Source: Stenopsyche tienmushanensis
Taxonomy: Eukaryota; Arthropoda; Insecta; Trichoptera; Stenopsychidae
DNA length: 64,000 nt
NCBI GenBank assembly: GCA_008973525.1
Contig: WACJ01000501.1
Coordinates: forward strand, 2,418,001-2,482,000
Direction: 5' to 3'
A program made the translations under genes and the position numbers. This document shows positions 48,270 to 60,576 of this stretch, in pieces (position 1 is the stretch's first letter; every line of letters begins with the position of its first letter). The notes under the pieces are model-generated. The model was not told where the DNA came from and did not search any database. It worked only from the letters and a program-made list of their open reading frames with translations.

Positions 48270-48726
48270 TCAATACAAGTCGATAGTCATGTGATTTTGA
48301 TGATGCTCTGGTGTGAACATTCTGGGAACTCATCTCGTACACAATTCACCGTAACCAAGCTTTTCCGACACAATATTACCGAGAAGACTTCAACAAATGT
48401 CAGGAAATTCTTCCTGAAGGTCGTCGAGCATCATGCGGTATTTATTTCGCAATTGTTCTTCAATTTTTGGCATAAATTCGTCAGAAATCACTGATGGTCG
48501 TCCACTCCTTGCATCGTCGTGTGTATCAGTATGACCTATTCTGGATAACTTAATCCACTTCGTGACATGTTGTCGACTCATGTCGCGACGACCTCTCCAT
48601 CGAAAGAATTTACTAGGACTGAACAAAATGGCAGACAAACACGCTGGACTAAACAAACTGACCGTTAGGATCAAAAAATCCCCCGTCTTCAGAAGCCCTT
48701 GTAACCTTACTTTCTATATGATCCTC
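48270..48726 (-). mobile_element. mariner M1, 5' half
   Basis: The right end reads ACCTTACTTTCTATATGATC then CTCG, an M1 terminus, followed by TA. On the minus strand the frame through MSRQHVTKWIKLSRIG, DDARSGRPSVISDEFM and PKIEEQLRNKYRMMLDDLQE covers the first helix-turn-helix, the GRP linker and part of the second; it stops before the catalytic core. It is the best preserved M1 DNA-binding region in the window. Confidence 0.8.
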
Positions 48727-49886
48727 GTATTTTAATGATTCACAATTGGCATCCTGATGCGATGAAAGAAACAATGGATTAAGATTTTGTTTATTATACC
48801 TATTTGCTCATAAATCTCTAATTTAATTACTTATTTGCCCTAAAAAATCAACAATACTGATATAAATTACGGCGGAACCGCGTAGATTAAATCTGGCGAA
48901 ATTGGACGAATACCTGTAATAACAATGGAAGGTAATTATCGAGCAGCAAAGAAAAGCATCCGCATTATGGAAGGCCAGCCACGATTTTGGAGTGCAACAT
49001 CTGGAAAAAACACACGCCGGCCCGGTGATTTATGAATTTTCATAATGAGTTTTGGCTACTGCCTCTCGTGACGGCCACCCCGCCTACATTTCGGCTTATT
49101 ATCGGGGAAAACGCTAAAAGCGGAAAACGCGATGTTCACATTCTTGCTCACCGGTTGTCGACCTTGCGGATTCCGGAACACTTCCGCCCGCCCGCCGACA
49201 TTGTTCAACATCCTCAACATTGTTACGGCGATGACGTCTTTTGACGGCGAGCTTTTAAAGCTCGGCCCGCTTAAAGCTCTGGCTTATTTTATGCTTGAGC
49301 TTCTGTTGACAAACTTATAAACAGCTTCCATAAATTTCATCCGCGATATCAAAATCCACCCTTGTCCACTTAATACCCCATAAATCATTAAACACGGCGC
49401 AACATAAAAATGGATACATCTTTCGCCACAAGATAAACTATTGCCAATTATGCCATTTTGAATTTCAATGGACGTGTATTGAATACGAATAAAGCCATTG
49501 ATATAATGCTAATTGGGTATCGAACAAAATTGGGGTATTCGAATAACCCCGTTTCTAAACGGAAAGGTCAAACATTTGATCCCAAGAGAATTCATTATCA
49601 TAAATAGTAAGTCAATAGCATGTTTGTCCAAGATCATACATTTTTTTTACAAATTTATGAACGAAAAATTTTAATGTTGACCAAGTGATTATTGATGAAC
49701 TAACAACATCAAAAAATCCTAATTATTTGGATATGGTAAATTAAATACTGAGGTTATTAATATAGTCGAGTAAACCTGCACAAGATTGACTAGATTTACA
49801 ACAATAACTAAAATATCTGGACTTTAAACCGGAATCGTTGCAGAAATTGAACCTTGAAAGAAATTGACGTACGTACGTCACATCCA
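48727..49886. other. no gene seen
   Basis: Single-copy DNA. Around 49030-49320 it is GC-richer and includes CGAGCTTT-T-AAAGCTCG, a perfect inverted repeat at 49248-49264. Confidence 0.5.
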
Positions 49887-50240
49887 TTCTTCTTTTGCAT
49901 CATATGTAGCCGGACGGATAGATGAGGATGGACGGGCGTCGAACAGAAAGACTCTCTTCTCTAAATAACTCTTTGATATGAAAAAAAGTGATCTGGCTGC
50001 GGGAAGGACATCCTCCCGCAGCCAAGGCTAACCGACAACTCTTCTTAACACCCGCCTCCTGCACGTTACCACCCAATCCGCAAAGGTACACACGCAAGAA
50101 GCAATCAGTCGGTATTATAGGTGCAACCGTCACAGAAGATGACGTTATTAAAATAACACATTGCACCTAAAAGGAGACGGAAGATGTCACTGTTAATCCG
50201 GAGAATTAAATCTGCTCAGATTAACAGCGCCATTGCATAA
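49887..50240 (+). repeat. R1 repeat, full-looking copy
   Basis: Collinear with 479-835 across its length: GTAGCCGGACGGATAGATGA, TCGAACAGAAA, GGCTGCGGGAAGGACATCC with TCCTCCCGCAGCC, ACATTGCACCT and the final CACTGTTAATC..GATTAACAGCGCCA hairpin. Confidence 0.8.
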
Positions 50241-50333
50241 GGAAGATAATTCGTCCACACTACAATATAATAAAAGAACTTGGAAAATCATATTGATCAT
50301 TGATAAGTCTTTCAGAATTCTTAAATTATAAAA

Positions 50334-50428
50334 TTTTCTGGACCAGATCAGAGGTCCTTTTTCTGGACCCCTTGGACACAAGGACTTGATGGCCAGGCCT
50401 GATGCCTTTTCGCCGTTCAAGGCCTTCT
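50334..50428 (+). mobile_element. non-LTR retrotransposon N1, 3' fragment
   Basis: CAGAGGTCCTTTTTCTGGAC..CTTGGACACAAGGACTTGATGGCC matches, in reverse, the 3' blocks at 5190-5280 and 8797-8885. The frame reads SEVLFLDPLDTRT before a stop. Confidence 0.5.
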
Positions 50429-50451
50429 GCCATAGTTTCGGATAATTCTTT

Positions 50452-50716
50452 CGATGGAGAGGTCGTCGCACGCTTCCGCCATCTGTCTACTGTGTGAGAT
50501 CCAAGTGATCATCCGCTTTTTTATTTTGTAGAATAATACCAGAAGTTCGTGGAATTTTATGGCATTGATGTGATGAGTCTACAACATGGCACGAAGTAGA
50601 TTAGGTTGTTCGTAAAAGTCCGTACTGAAACTCACGTCGAGGCAAGGAGTGGAAGACCATCAGTAATTTCTGATGAACTTGTGCCAAAATTAAGGAACAA
50701 GTGCGAAATTATCGCT
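50452..50716 (+). mobile_element. mariner M1 5' segment, one arm of a head-to-head pair
   Basis: CGATGGAGAGGTCGTCGCACGC, then coding relics ending VEARSGRPSVISDELVPKLR (50636-50700), the M1 linker region. Confidence 0.65.
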
Positions 50717-50759
50717 GTGACACAATATGTGTGTGTGTGTGTGTGAAAAAGATGTGATG

Positions 50760-50930
50760 GATGCGCGCGACGATCTCTCTATCGGAAGAATTTACTGTGA
50801 CTGAAAAAAATGGCAGACAAAACACGTGGCCAAACAAATTGACCGTTGTGATCCTAGGTGTGCTATATTTGAAACAAAAAAATTCTCCCGGCCTCAGGAG
50901 CCCCTTGTAACCCTACTTTCTGGATAACCC
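50760..50930 (-). mobile_element. mariner M1 5' end, other arm of the pair
   Basis: Reverse-oriented GCGCGACGATCTCTCTATCG, TTTACTGTGACTG, ATGGCAGACAAAACACGTGG up to the terminus ACCCTACTTTCTGGATAACCC, followed by TA. A (TG)9 microsatellite (50728-50745) sits between the two arms. Confidence 0.7.
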
Positions 50931-52619
50931 TATTAATATGCTTATAATATTCCAAAATAATTTATATTTATATATAAACCAAAAAATTAAAAAAAAACGA
51001 AATAATAACCTTATACATAAAATGCAAATTTACGTTATATTCTATGGTTCTTATTTATGGCAGCCACATTCAATGATTTTGCAATTAAAAATGAGACAAT
51101 AATTATGTATATTTAATACAGATATAAAATTTAGTGCCCATTTATAATAATTATGTGATATTTTAAGGCCTTTGATGTTTTTTTAGTTGATCAACGTCCA
51201 CAATGTTCTTGATGAACTGAAGAAGGTGAAAGGTCAGCTCAATTTAGCCTTACCGGTTGTTCAAGGCGGATAAATTCGCGGACTTCTAATTAAGTTCATT
51301 AAGACTTCAGGCAGTGGAGTTTCAGAAATTTACAAGTTTTTTTCTTCGGGAGAGTCTAAGACCTATATTTTTATAGAAACGAGCTGAAATAACGAGTTTA
51401 TAATTATATATACTTAAATTAGTACGCAGATTTTCCTGCCGAGCTTTCATTGATTCGAAGCTTATGGAATGATCAATGCGTAGCTTTCATTCACCACACC
51501 TTCAAGAATTGCCATCGTCCAATTTTAAAATGTATTTTCAGAATAAATATGTTGATTTTGACACCTGTTCAATATCGATCGGTGATTATGAGGCAGTGTT
51601 TACCACATCGCGTGCTCCGCTTGATTTGTTTGGTTGCCTAATAACGATTCTATTTGACTCAAACAGCACTCTCTAATTTGGTGTATGGCCAGTTCGTAGG
51701 TACAGACAGGAAGCGAAACAAAATAGGGTTAATGGACTTTCTTTGCGAAGCTCTGGAGGCCCCAAAAGGGACTATATTAGGGCGAAAGTGTTACGGAACA
51801 ACCTGGTGGCGGGAAAATTTCATCCTACGTGCAATAAATAAAATATATTACGCTGGGGTCGAAATCGTATATTCAAACTTGAATGTTTAATAAAGGTGTA
51901 AAAGAGCTGCGCTTAATGTTTTTATGGACTTTTTAACTTTAAAATTCGGATTTTTTCCTCTCCGGCCGTGAAGGCCTTAAAATTATTTCGGGTTTCGATT
52001 CGAAAATATTAGCCGCCCTTTGTTCGACTTAATATTTGCCGGTTGAGGTGTGCTCGAACCAAAAGCACTATTAAATAATTTACATAAACTCGAAAGCTGC
52101 GCTATTCTTAAGCCGAGAGCTTTCGGTCCTGTGAGAAATCGCTCTGCGAAAAGGCCGCCTTGTATAGCTCTTTCTAAGCGTGGTAATTAAATATTGTCGT
52201 ACTCGAACTTGATGAGCTTTTATTCGAGGGACGTGTTCTAAAGCTAAAGCTATTCTAAAGGAATGATTATTCATAAAACGGACCAAAATCGTTTATTACA
52301 AGTAAATTTAGTCCTTTAAAAACAATCATAAACATATAGCATCATGTGACATATCTTCCATCCTGAGCTGTTTAATCCCCACTTAAAAAATCTAAAAAGA
52401 GATGGCTGGCAGTACGACTTTGTGGTCAAATCGGCACCAGTTTTAATAATACGCAAAATAATGGACATATCTTTCAATTATTCATCATCTCCACTCATAC
52501 AATGATGGAAAAGAGGACATCAGTTGGAGTAATTTTGGATCAATATTGATTAAGTGATGGAATTTTATAACAAATTTACATCCTTCTTCTTTTAAGTCGG
52601 CTCCAACCGATTCCCATGC
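50931..52619. other. no gene seen
   Basis: AT-rich to about 51400, then more balanced single-copy DNA. CGAAAGCT (52091-52098) pairs with AGCTTTCG (52128-52135). Confidence 0.5.
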
Positions 52620-53330
52620 CGGGTTCCATCAGGCAAACTTTTTTTACGTCCAGTCTAGACAGCTTTTAAACGTTTGGGGTAAGTGCTTTACTTTACGGCG
52701 CCTACTCATAAAATCCCAGAGGGAGGACGCTCCTGGATAATAGTCGAACTCCTGGAGTAATGATGTAAATAGAGTTTCATCGTTTTGCTCATCAAACGCA
52801 GCTGGGATGATCCAGCTAACATGAATATGTATAACTGCCAATTACAGAAAGAGAAGGAGGAATCTATGCAAAAGGCGACACCATTATCTTTGACAGCTTA
52901 TGAAACATAGGGAAAAACAACTCTTTTGCTGCTCAAACAGCGACTTGTATCCGTTGCTAGATACTACAAATGACTAAAACCAATACGAGTACCATGGGTA
53001 AGGGGGACTATTCTGGTGGTAGTATAGGATTTCTAACCAATAAAACCCCGCTCCTCTTCTGCTGCCACCTGGCTACTAACAGAATGTGGCAGCGATGTCT
53101 TGTCCTTCTTGGGCTCATCCGTTTTGTAAATTCAGTGGGAATCCACTAGCCACTAACGCACTTTGTTATTTGTTGTTGTTGGGCAAGAGCGAGTTTGCTC
53201 CCAGCTCCTTGCTTAGGGTATCCCTTTCAACGCTTCACGCTGCTCCGACGAACGTCGTGTGTGCAACATCATCATTGCTAGCTCCACAGTGATGGCATTC
53301 CGGACCTGTTTTTTTCCCTATTTTCTTAAG
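52620..53330 (-). mobile_element. non-LTR retrotransposon N2, C-terminal zinc-knuckle remnant
   Basis: The minus strand reads GPECHHCGASNDDVAHTTFV (53238-53307), then SVERDTLSKELGANS and ALVASGFPLNLQNG..AQEGQDIAA (to about 53085). The CxxC..H..F knuckle followed by ER.L...L and a final LV..ML.S...W..V..F-like tail is the C-terminal arrangement of many Jockey/R1-group LINE proteins. Two stops interrupt it. Downstream to 52620 a 65-codon frame is open but unrecognised. RT and endonuclease are absent. Confidence 0.5.
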
Positions 53331-53589
53331 ATAGCTCTATGTAGTCTGAAACTAGTATGAAAGGGCTGAGCGCCTGGCAGCACTGCACGTTGTACCCATA
53401 GTAGTAAGCCGCTATTGTCCGATCACACCGTAGCTCTTGGATGTTTCGTCTTTCACAAGTCTCAATGATCAGCTTCTCAATAAAAAAACTATATGTGGAC
53501 ACGTTTTAACCGTAATTGTTCGATAACTTTGTAAACGGAGACAACATATAGTTTTTTGGTTCGCTTATGCTGCGTGAGCGATTAATCAT

Positions 53590-53850
53590 TCCCACGTATA
53601 GCGCTGTTAACAGCGACATCTTACATCTCTCTTCAGGTGCAATGTGTTATTTTAACAACGCCATCTCTTGTGGCCCTGCAGAGACATTGTACCTGCTTAC
53701 CAACCGATCGCTTCTTGCGCGTGCATCGTTGCCGGTTGGGTAGTGGCGCACAGGAAGCGGGAGTCGGGAGAGTCGTCGGTTAGCCTTGACTGCGGGAGGA
53801 TGTCCTTCCTGCAGCCAGACCCCTTCCCCGCTCATCTCAGATCCCCCGCG
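53590..53850 (-). repeat. R1 repeat
   Basis: GACATCTTACATCTCTCTTC, CAGGTGCAATGTGTTATTTT, GCGATCTTG-type spacer with CGATCGCTTCTTGCGCGTGC, GGGAGTCGGGAGAGTCGTCG and GACTGCGGGAGGATGTCC..CCTGCAGCC: all R1 blocks in reverse order. Confidence 0.75.
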
Positions 53851-55369
53851 CCCCCGCCTCAACGTTACACTTCCTATTACCTTTCACATATATATTTGAA
53901 TAAATTCATATAAAACCATCTAAATACGAGATTTTAAATTACTTCTCCATCTTCTTGTAACGTACGCATGGGTAAGTTTAGAATGCGAACAATAGAAGAA
54001 CAAAATGTCGACCGAATGTCTTGGGCGCGGTAAAATGCGTTCTTCTCGTCAGCTCATTTGTAGTTTCAACGAATTCCTCTTCGAAGATCCAGGTTAAAAT
54101 GAACATTTTTTCGTCATCACGACCTTTTCCATTAATCTGCTTAGTTTCAGTGGTCTGATAGCGAATAAATCTAGCCCGGATTGCTTAAAAAAATAGAGCA
54201 GTATAAAATTAAACACTATCCTTGCGATGTAAAATAAGGTATTTTATCCGAAATGTGAGATTTTAAAATAGAAATTGAAAGAGTATTTGCGAAAGTTATC
54301 ATCAAAGGGTCTTGAGATATCCGAAGGTCTCCGAATAGCCAGGTTCTAAATTTGAGCATGCTTAATAATTTACCAAAGACGTTCTTGCTTTGTACGATTT
54401 TAGAATTACTCAAGACTCTTAGCGATAAACGACAAAGCTGTGTTTGGTGTCTGAAAAGTTTACGATAAAGATTGCCATAGTATAAGCTTTCGCCAGACGT
54501 TAAGTTGCCCTGCAGGAGTCCTCCTGGAGGGCTTTCATTTTGCCATAAAATTCGATAAATTAATTAACATTTCAAAGCTCGCGGATATGAAGCTTTTGAT
54601 AAGGACGCCATTTGCATATTTTCGACCGTAAAAAGCTGAAATATCGCGCAATTTCGATTAACTTTTAAAAAATAAACACATATCGCGTGCAAGTGAGCGA
54701 TTGCTGAAAAAGAACTGAAATTCAAAATGTCGTGAGTCATAGTAAGCCGCAACATAATGAAATGGTTTTAAATCACAATCCTCATATTCGTACCAACGGC
54801 AGACATGAGATTTATGCAAAGTTGCGACCCCAAACATGAAAATGAATTATTGTCATTGTGTTTGGGGTTCTTTTTTGTCACGAGATAGCCTTTCAAAAAG
54901 ATTAAGGGATGGAGGCAAGGTCGTCCGTGAAAACGAATCTAATTTATTGTGTTTTAATCCGCGTCATTTTATCATGGAAGGCTTTATTTACGACGTCAAA
55001 GTTACAAGTGGACAAACGAAAAATTATTTAAATATCAAAGGGGGTGACGTGTATTTGATTGTCGAAATAATAACGCAGGATGAAAATATTTTCAGGATGA
55101 ACGTGGCTTTTGGGAGCCTTTTGTGTTATAATTTCAATGCTCATTCTGTCATTATGATTACATTCAAAATTATGATTCTTAATGAATAGAGCAATGCAAT
55201 GAATAATTGACGTTGCTGCATTGCAAATGAAATTTGAAACTGGATTGTTTCACAGCATTGAATTTAATTATAATTTTTTTTATATATTTTTTTTTATTTA
55301 AATAAATTTAATATAGAATTTTACAAAAAATTGCAATTATGATAGTATGCAATATTTTGACTTGTGTTT
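53851..55369. other. no gene seen
   Basis: Single-copy DNA. A 117-codon plus frame at 54836-55189 contains no recognisable domain and has no homologous copy here. Confidence 0.5.
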
Positions 55370-55760
55370 AAAGGGGTACTCTAGCCTAGAGGCACAAATT
55401 GTGGATTTTTTTTTTCAAGTTCGATAAAAGAAATATTTCAGCCTACATTTTTTATCATAAATTTATTGATATTTCCATAATTAATGAAAAAATTAAAAAG
55501 AAAAAGTTTAAAAAAAAGTCGATTTTTTCAAGGTTTTATTTTTTTTAAATAGTTAAAAATAAAATTTTGGCATAAATCTGGTAGGAACGATAGAAGGTTA
55601 TATTAAAAAGCTTTGATCAAAATTTAAAGTAAAACGGTTAATTAAAACATGAGATATTATGTCGACCGTTGTAAAAAAAAAGTAGTTTTGAGAGAAATGC
55701 GTTTAAAGATTTTATTTTAATAGGATCGGCTTAGTTGCTGCGTTTTGAAGATTTCTATAC
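55370..55760 (+). repeat. R3 repeat, middle part
   Basis: GGCATAAATCTGGTAGGAAC, AAATTTAAAGTAAAACGGTT, CATGAGATATTATGTCGACC and GAGAGAAATGCGTTTAAAGA match 26330-26480 and 18120-18220. Confidence 0.6.
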
Positions 55761-56124
55761 ATTCTATAAAACTATGTTATATAAGGCTAGATTTGGTTAA
55801 TTTAGGATAAGTGAAGCTTAACCCCTTGGCGTCGGATCATAGCTTTTGCGACGATCGAGCTCAGTGCGAAAAAAGCGGACCGTCGCAAAAGCGACGCAAT
55901 TTCAAAAATATATTTTGAGTTTTTGTGTTTTTGGTCACATGGTTCTGTACAGATTTTTGTACTAAAAAAGTATAGTATTTGTAGAAAAAAGTATATCAAT
56001 TGAACCTTAATTTGCCTATTTAATTTGCGTTAAGATAATGTTTATTAATCAACAATCACAATAAAATATTTTTTTTAAATAATTTTGATATTATATTAAT
56101 TCTGATATATCATTATTATTATAT
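55761..56124. other. no gene seen; AT-rich
   Basis: GGTCGC-type sequence CGGACCGTCGCAAAAGCGACG near 55875-55897 forms a short hairpin. Otherwise nothing recognised. Confidence 0.45.
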
Positions 56125-56642
56125 ATATTCGCTGAAACCCGGACTAAAACTCGCAAAATTCCCGATTTCCCGACAAATTATTTTTTTCCGTCGCTGCAGA
56201 TGAATACTTCTACACAATAATACTTTGATGTCATTCGCAATTATATTACGGAGGAATACAAAAAATCTGAACCCCCGTATCTATTATATTTCATATCGAT
56301 ATTCCCATTGTTAGAGTCGAGGTGTAGTAAATACATCACCGGTAGGGAAAAGTTAATATAACAATTTGATAAACATATATGTACTGAATATATGTATACA
56401 TAGATTAGACAGTTACTGCCCCTAGGCATCGCCTAAGCTCACCAATTAGTAGTTACGCCACTGTTTCCAAGCGTCCAGATTTTGGCGAGAATGTCTCGAT
56501 TGGTTGGCCTTCAACATATTGGTGAGGTGTATAATTTCTGTTAGATACAAATTTTAGTCCCGAATTTTTCGGGATTACGTTAACTAATCCCGGGATTTAT
56601 GAGCACCTAAAACTGGGCGGGATCCCGGGATTGGATTCCCTA
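56125..56642 (-). mobile_element. hAT element, right end intact, left truncated
   Basis: Collinear with 20200-20676: GTCGAGGTGTAGTAAATAC, ATCACCGGTAGGGAAAAG, the CCAAGCGTCCAGATTTTGG stretch, and the terminus GGGATTGGATTCCCTA at 56642. Its left half begins in the transposase C-terminal region; the left TIR is lost. Confidence 0.8.
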
Positions 56643-57849
56643 GTCATTGGGTATATTTGAGTTATTAATATTATATTTATATTGCATATATATTAATACT
56701 GCATATACATATATTAATATTGCAATATTTAAACCAAGTTTCCGCACTACAATTTTAACCACTTCTATTGAATTCCTAACTACTTTGTATCGAAAGTAGA
56801 CAACGTTTATTTAAAAATAATTATCATAAACTACTTGTAGACAAAAAATCAGCTTTATAGATTTAAGTTTAATGCCGATATGTACAATTATTCAGATTTC
56901 GAAAATTGTTATTGATGTGCGCAACATTGAAAGCTTGCTATGGTATATACAAAATTGTGCAAATTGAGTATTATTGAATTCAAAAATTTGTGATCAATGT
57001 TCAGTCAATATAGCATTTTTTATGCTGAAACGAAATGATAATCAGGCCAAGGACGTTTTCAGATCGAAAAAAGTAATTTGTATGTATGTATATTCAATTC
57101 GGAGTTGACTCCCAGGCACCCCATAATATACACATTCCACCCCAAGTCGTCCAAAGCGAACAAAATCGACGGATTGTCGTGGCATTCACCGACGAGCGCA
57201 TTGTGTACCTTACAAATTTGATATGAAGGCTTTCATTCAGTATGTACAAAAATGTGCTTCATTCTGTGCGGAAGAGGGTTTCATCCACTTTGCTGAAAAC
57301 TCTGTCCGGTGGAAACTGGGTTAAAGCAATAAGGGCAGCCATACACGCACCCACCTGCCTCGCTTTATTATCGGCCAACAATAATGGCCAAATTCTACTC
57401 CGATACTCCGACGTATGCCGATGAAAGCGCCCGAATCTTTTCGTTAAATTTTTCTACTCTGTCGAAAAGTTTCCGTGGATCTAATCGCATTGTTGTCAAC
57501 CCTCTGAGCGCGGGGTCGCAGCCTTGTGGTTCCTGCTGAACGCTCCCATTCACCCAACAATGCTAGACCAATTTGTTATTTGATATCATCATGGCCGAAC
57601 CAATTTGTCCCTTTTAAAATTCATGGATATCAACTGATCCAAATAACATTACTGTGCTTTCGGAAACATTGATCCAAAATTGAATAATTCATCCCTTGAA
57701 CTTAACAAATATGAACATGAATAACACACAATTCAAACGGTTCATCATTAGTGACACATTAATCCAGGACAAAAAGGGCGAGGCAAAGCTGATTTTTATT
57801 TTACTTGATCATTCTACTTTACATGAACCAACACTGATTGACTCTGTTC
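56643..57849. other. no gene seen
   Basis: AT-rich to about 57080, then single-copy DNA. No exon supported. Confidence 0.5.
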
Positions 57850-58270
57850 ATTTTTATAATATATACTTAGTTGCCTAATCCTTATTTTCTTCATTATCGT
57901 TATATTCAGGTATGACATCCGATCGCGAGGGGCTCATTCGTCATATCAGCGATCCGAAAAGCGGACCGATTGAGCATATATACTTTACGGTCACTGCGTC
58001 CTTTTTTATGACTTTTTGCAGCAATTTCTATAATATGTACGATTGCGGAAGCATCATAGCATCTAGACACATTCTATCATAGTTACATACGACAGTAACC
58101 GCCATCTATGAGAGTTTGTAATCGTTCTGTAGACACGTTTAAATATGGCATCCGATCCGGCGCTCATTCGTCATATCAGCGGTCTGAAAAGCGGACCGAT
58201 TGAATATACAAACCTTAAGGCCACTTCGTCCCCTTTTTTATGATCTGTACGATCTAGACACTTTTTTTTC
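57850..58270 (+). repeat. R7 repeat, double unit
   Basis: Unit 1 (57850-58135) and unit 2 (58140-58270) both carry the CATCCGATC..GCTCATTCGTCATATCAGC block and the GGTC/GGACC hairpin. Left flank TAGTTGCCTAATCCTTATTT matches the reverse of 5972-5992, so these two double copies share an origin. Confidence 0.7.
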
Positions 58271-60572
58271 CTTGATTTTTAATAAATATTATCAAGATTT
58301 TAGGTTTGAATTCCAAAAAAAAAATTATGTAACTTATGTAAGTTATGTTGTAAAATACTTTAATTTGCATCATACGTAATATTCGTATCTGTATTGAATT
58401 TGTGCAATATTTAGTGCTTGTGGGGTTTTTACACCAGCTTATACTAAGCTATATAAGAGTAGTTTCGTGGGGGTACATTAATATACTCAATCAACCCCCA
58501 AAAAACCAAATTTAACCTAATTAACAACCAGCTAATAAGATATTCACCCGTAATATTTATAAACATTACAATTTTTAGGGCATTGTTTTATCTTGAATTA
58601 ATAACATGAATTTTGTTACAATTTACTACAGCTAAATATTCAAAATGCCGAAATTAAAATCAAATTTGTTTCCAATAAACCATCCATTATGTTCTACAAA
58701 TAACAAAGTAATTCAACGCCGTACTTATGGGCTTTACCCAAATTAACGTCCACGTTTATTTACATTTATTCCTTTTGTAGGGCATAATTCGATGTTTTAA
58801 CCATTAAATATGTCCATTATTATTGTGTGGAAGGCAACGGGAAACCACCACATTAAATCCTTTCCCTAGTAAAATCTCCTATGGAGATCGCCTACGTCCG
58901 ATGGTTCGGATATGGCACATTAAGAAGAAGATTATTGTATGTAAAAGGACATAAATGTAGCTTCATTTATTGCAAAAAATATATACAAAAATGATTTTTA
59001 TATAAGAAGGAATAAGACTGATGGAATCGAAAAGTTGACGCTGTATTCAGTTCATACTTGTGCCGTCACCCGCATCAACTATCTCTTTTGTGGCAATATC
59101 ATTGGACTTTGTTTTTGATACTATATTTAGACATTAATATAATTTATTATTAGGGGTAACATATAATCAATAAAAGCAATAATTATGAATATTCAAACAC
59201 TTTTTCATATTGTGTACCAAATACACATCATCAACTTTTTCGAACGTTTTTACCAAAAATGAAACAAAGGAGTATCAAATCGATGGGAGGATGAGCTGAA
59301 TAATTATTGGAATTATATTTTATAATATTGGATATAAATACGCGAATATTCATGGGTTCTCCTTATATTAATTAAGATAGTCTACATAATTTAAGCTTAA
59401 AGCGCACCTCGTATAATGAAAGTCACATTTCGTTTCTGCATATTTTTTAATGAACACACAAACGCTTGCATTCATCAATCAATCCATTTGAAAGAGCATC
59501 CCGAATTAGGTCCTATATCCAGTCTATCCTCTTTCGCCCGTTCGTAAAACTCAAAATATCGTCCGAGTCACTTTGATAAAGCAGCCTTTAGCACCGTAGC
59601 TAAATTGGTTCTGACGTCACGTAAAGTCGTTACCTGGTGCGGAACTCAATTATACAAAGGGTATGAACCAACGGACAACTGGAACGGTTCGCATGGCCGA
59701 CCTGGCCTTTGGGCACGCCGTAATTCGTCCACAGTGCGATCCGTGATCACAAAATGGGCCCATCATCGGTCGGACGTAAAATTTAAATTGGCAATGAAAT
59801 CATCGCGATCGGTCATTGAAACCTTTGCCCGATGTCCTCTCGACCGTTGTTGGACTTATTTGATTGCCCGCCGGTGTAATCGGTTCAAATATGCTAAGTG
59901 CCGCTGATATGTGACATCAAACAACTCCGCGTGTGCGCGAGCGTATGCATGGTTAATGCGCGCACAAGCGAGAGCAATCGTGCAATGGATGTATGGCGCA
60001 CGTGTGAGTACGTTCGTCGCTCCATCATTGTATTGCTTTACAATGTTCGGAATTCTTACATTTTTGACGTCCATAAAGAAATTTATATGGGGCGCATTTT
60101 TTTACTCGTACCGCAATATTTCGGGAATGCCTTGCGGCTTTGTGGAATTTCTATCTTTAGACTTAGGAATTGTTCAAATTTTGTATAATGGCCCCTTTAG
60201 AGGGCTGCTCAATGCGACTTCACGAATCCTGGGCTTTGCATATTTTAGAAAACAGGTCGTCTTTAGTGCCAAATTTAGTGTCATTCAAGTATTAAGAGAA
60301 CCCGAAATAGTCAGCGTTGCGCGTGGGACTGAATATGGAATTTTATATGTGACCTAACAATAGTACTACGCACTGCTTTTGGATGCTTTGTTTTTAACAA
60401 TTCGAATTGTGCAAACACATTTGGGTCTGAATTTGAAGCAATATAGGCACTGTGTTGAATTTAAGAGCAATCATACGAACGAGACGTTTATCACAAGTTA
60501 CAGCTGCTATATGCAACCGTGAGTTATCCTGCAGAAGAAGAACAACAAGATCTCATTTGTATATTGGACCCT
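58271..60572. other. no gene supported; possible LINE/SINE tail and clustered open frames
   Basis: GGAAGGCAACGGGAAACCACC (58838-58858) resembles the GAAGGCAA.GG.AAACCACC motif in the 3' regions of RTE-type LINEs and their SINEs; low certainty. Between 59605 and 60357 three plus-strand frames of 96-148 codons overlap in different phases. None has a domain that I recognise, and overlap in all phases points to locally few stops rather than to a gene. Confidence 0.4.
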
Positions 60573-60576
60573 TTAA

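Noticed and set aside
50728..50745. (TG)9 tract as a functional element
   Set aside because: An ordinary microsatellite; listed only as the spacer between two mariner arms.
54836..55189. 117-codon plus-strand frame
   Set aside because: No recognisable domain, AT-driven composition towards its end, no repeat or splice support.
59605..60357. Overlapping open frames of 100, 96 and 148 codons on the plus strand
   Set aside because: Frames in several phases are open together, no domain is recognisable, and no splice or start context singles one out. The longest is not supported as a gene.
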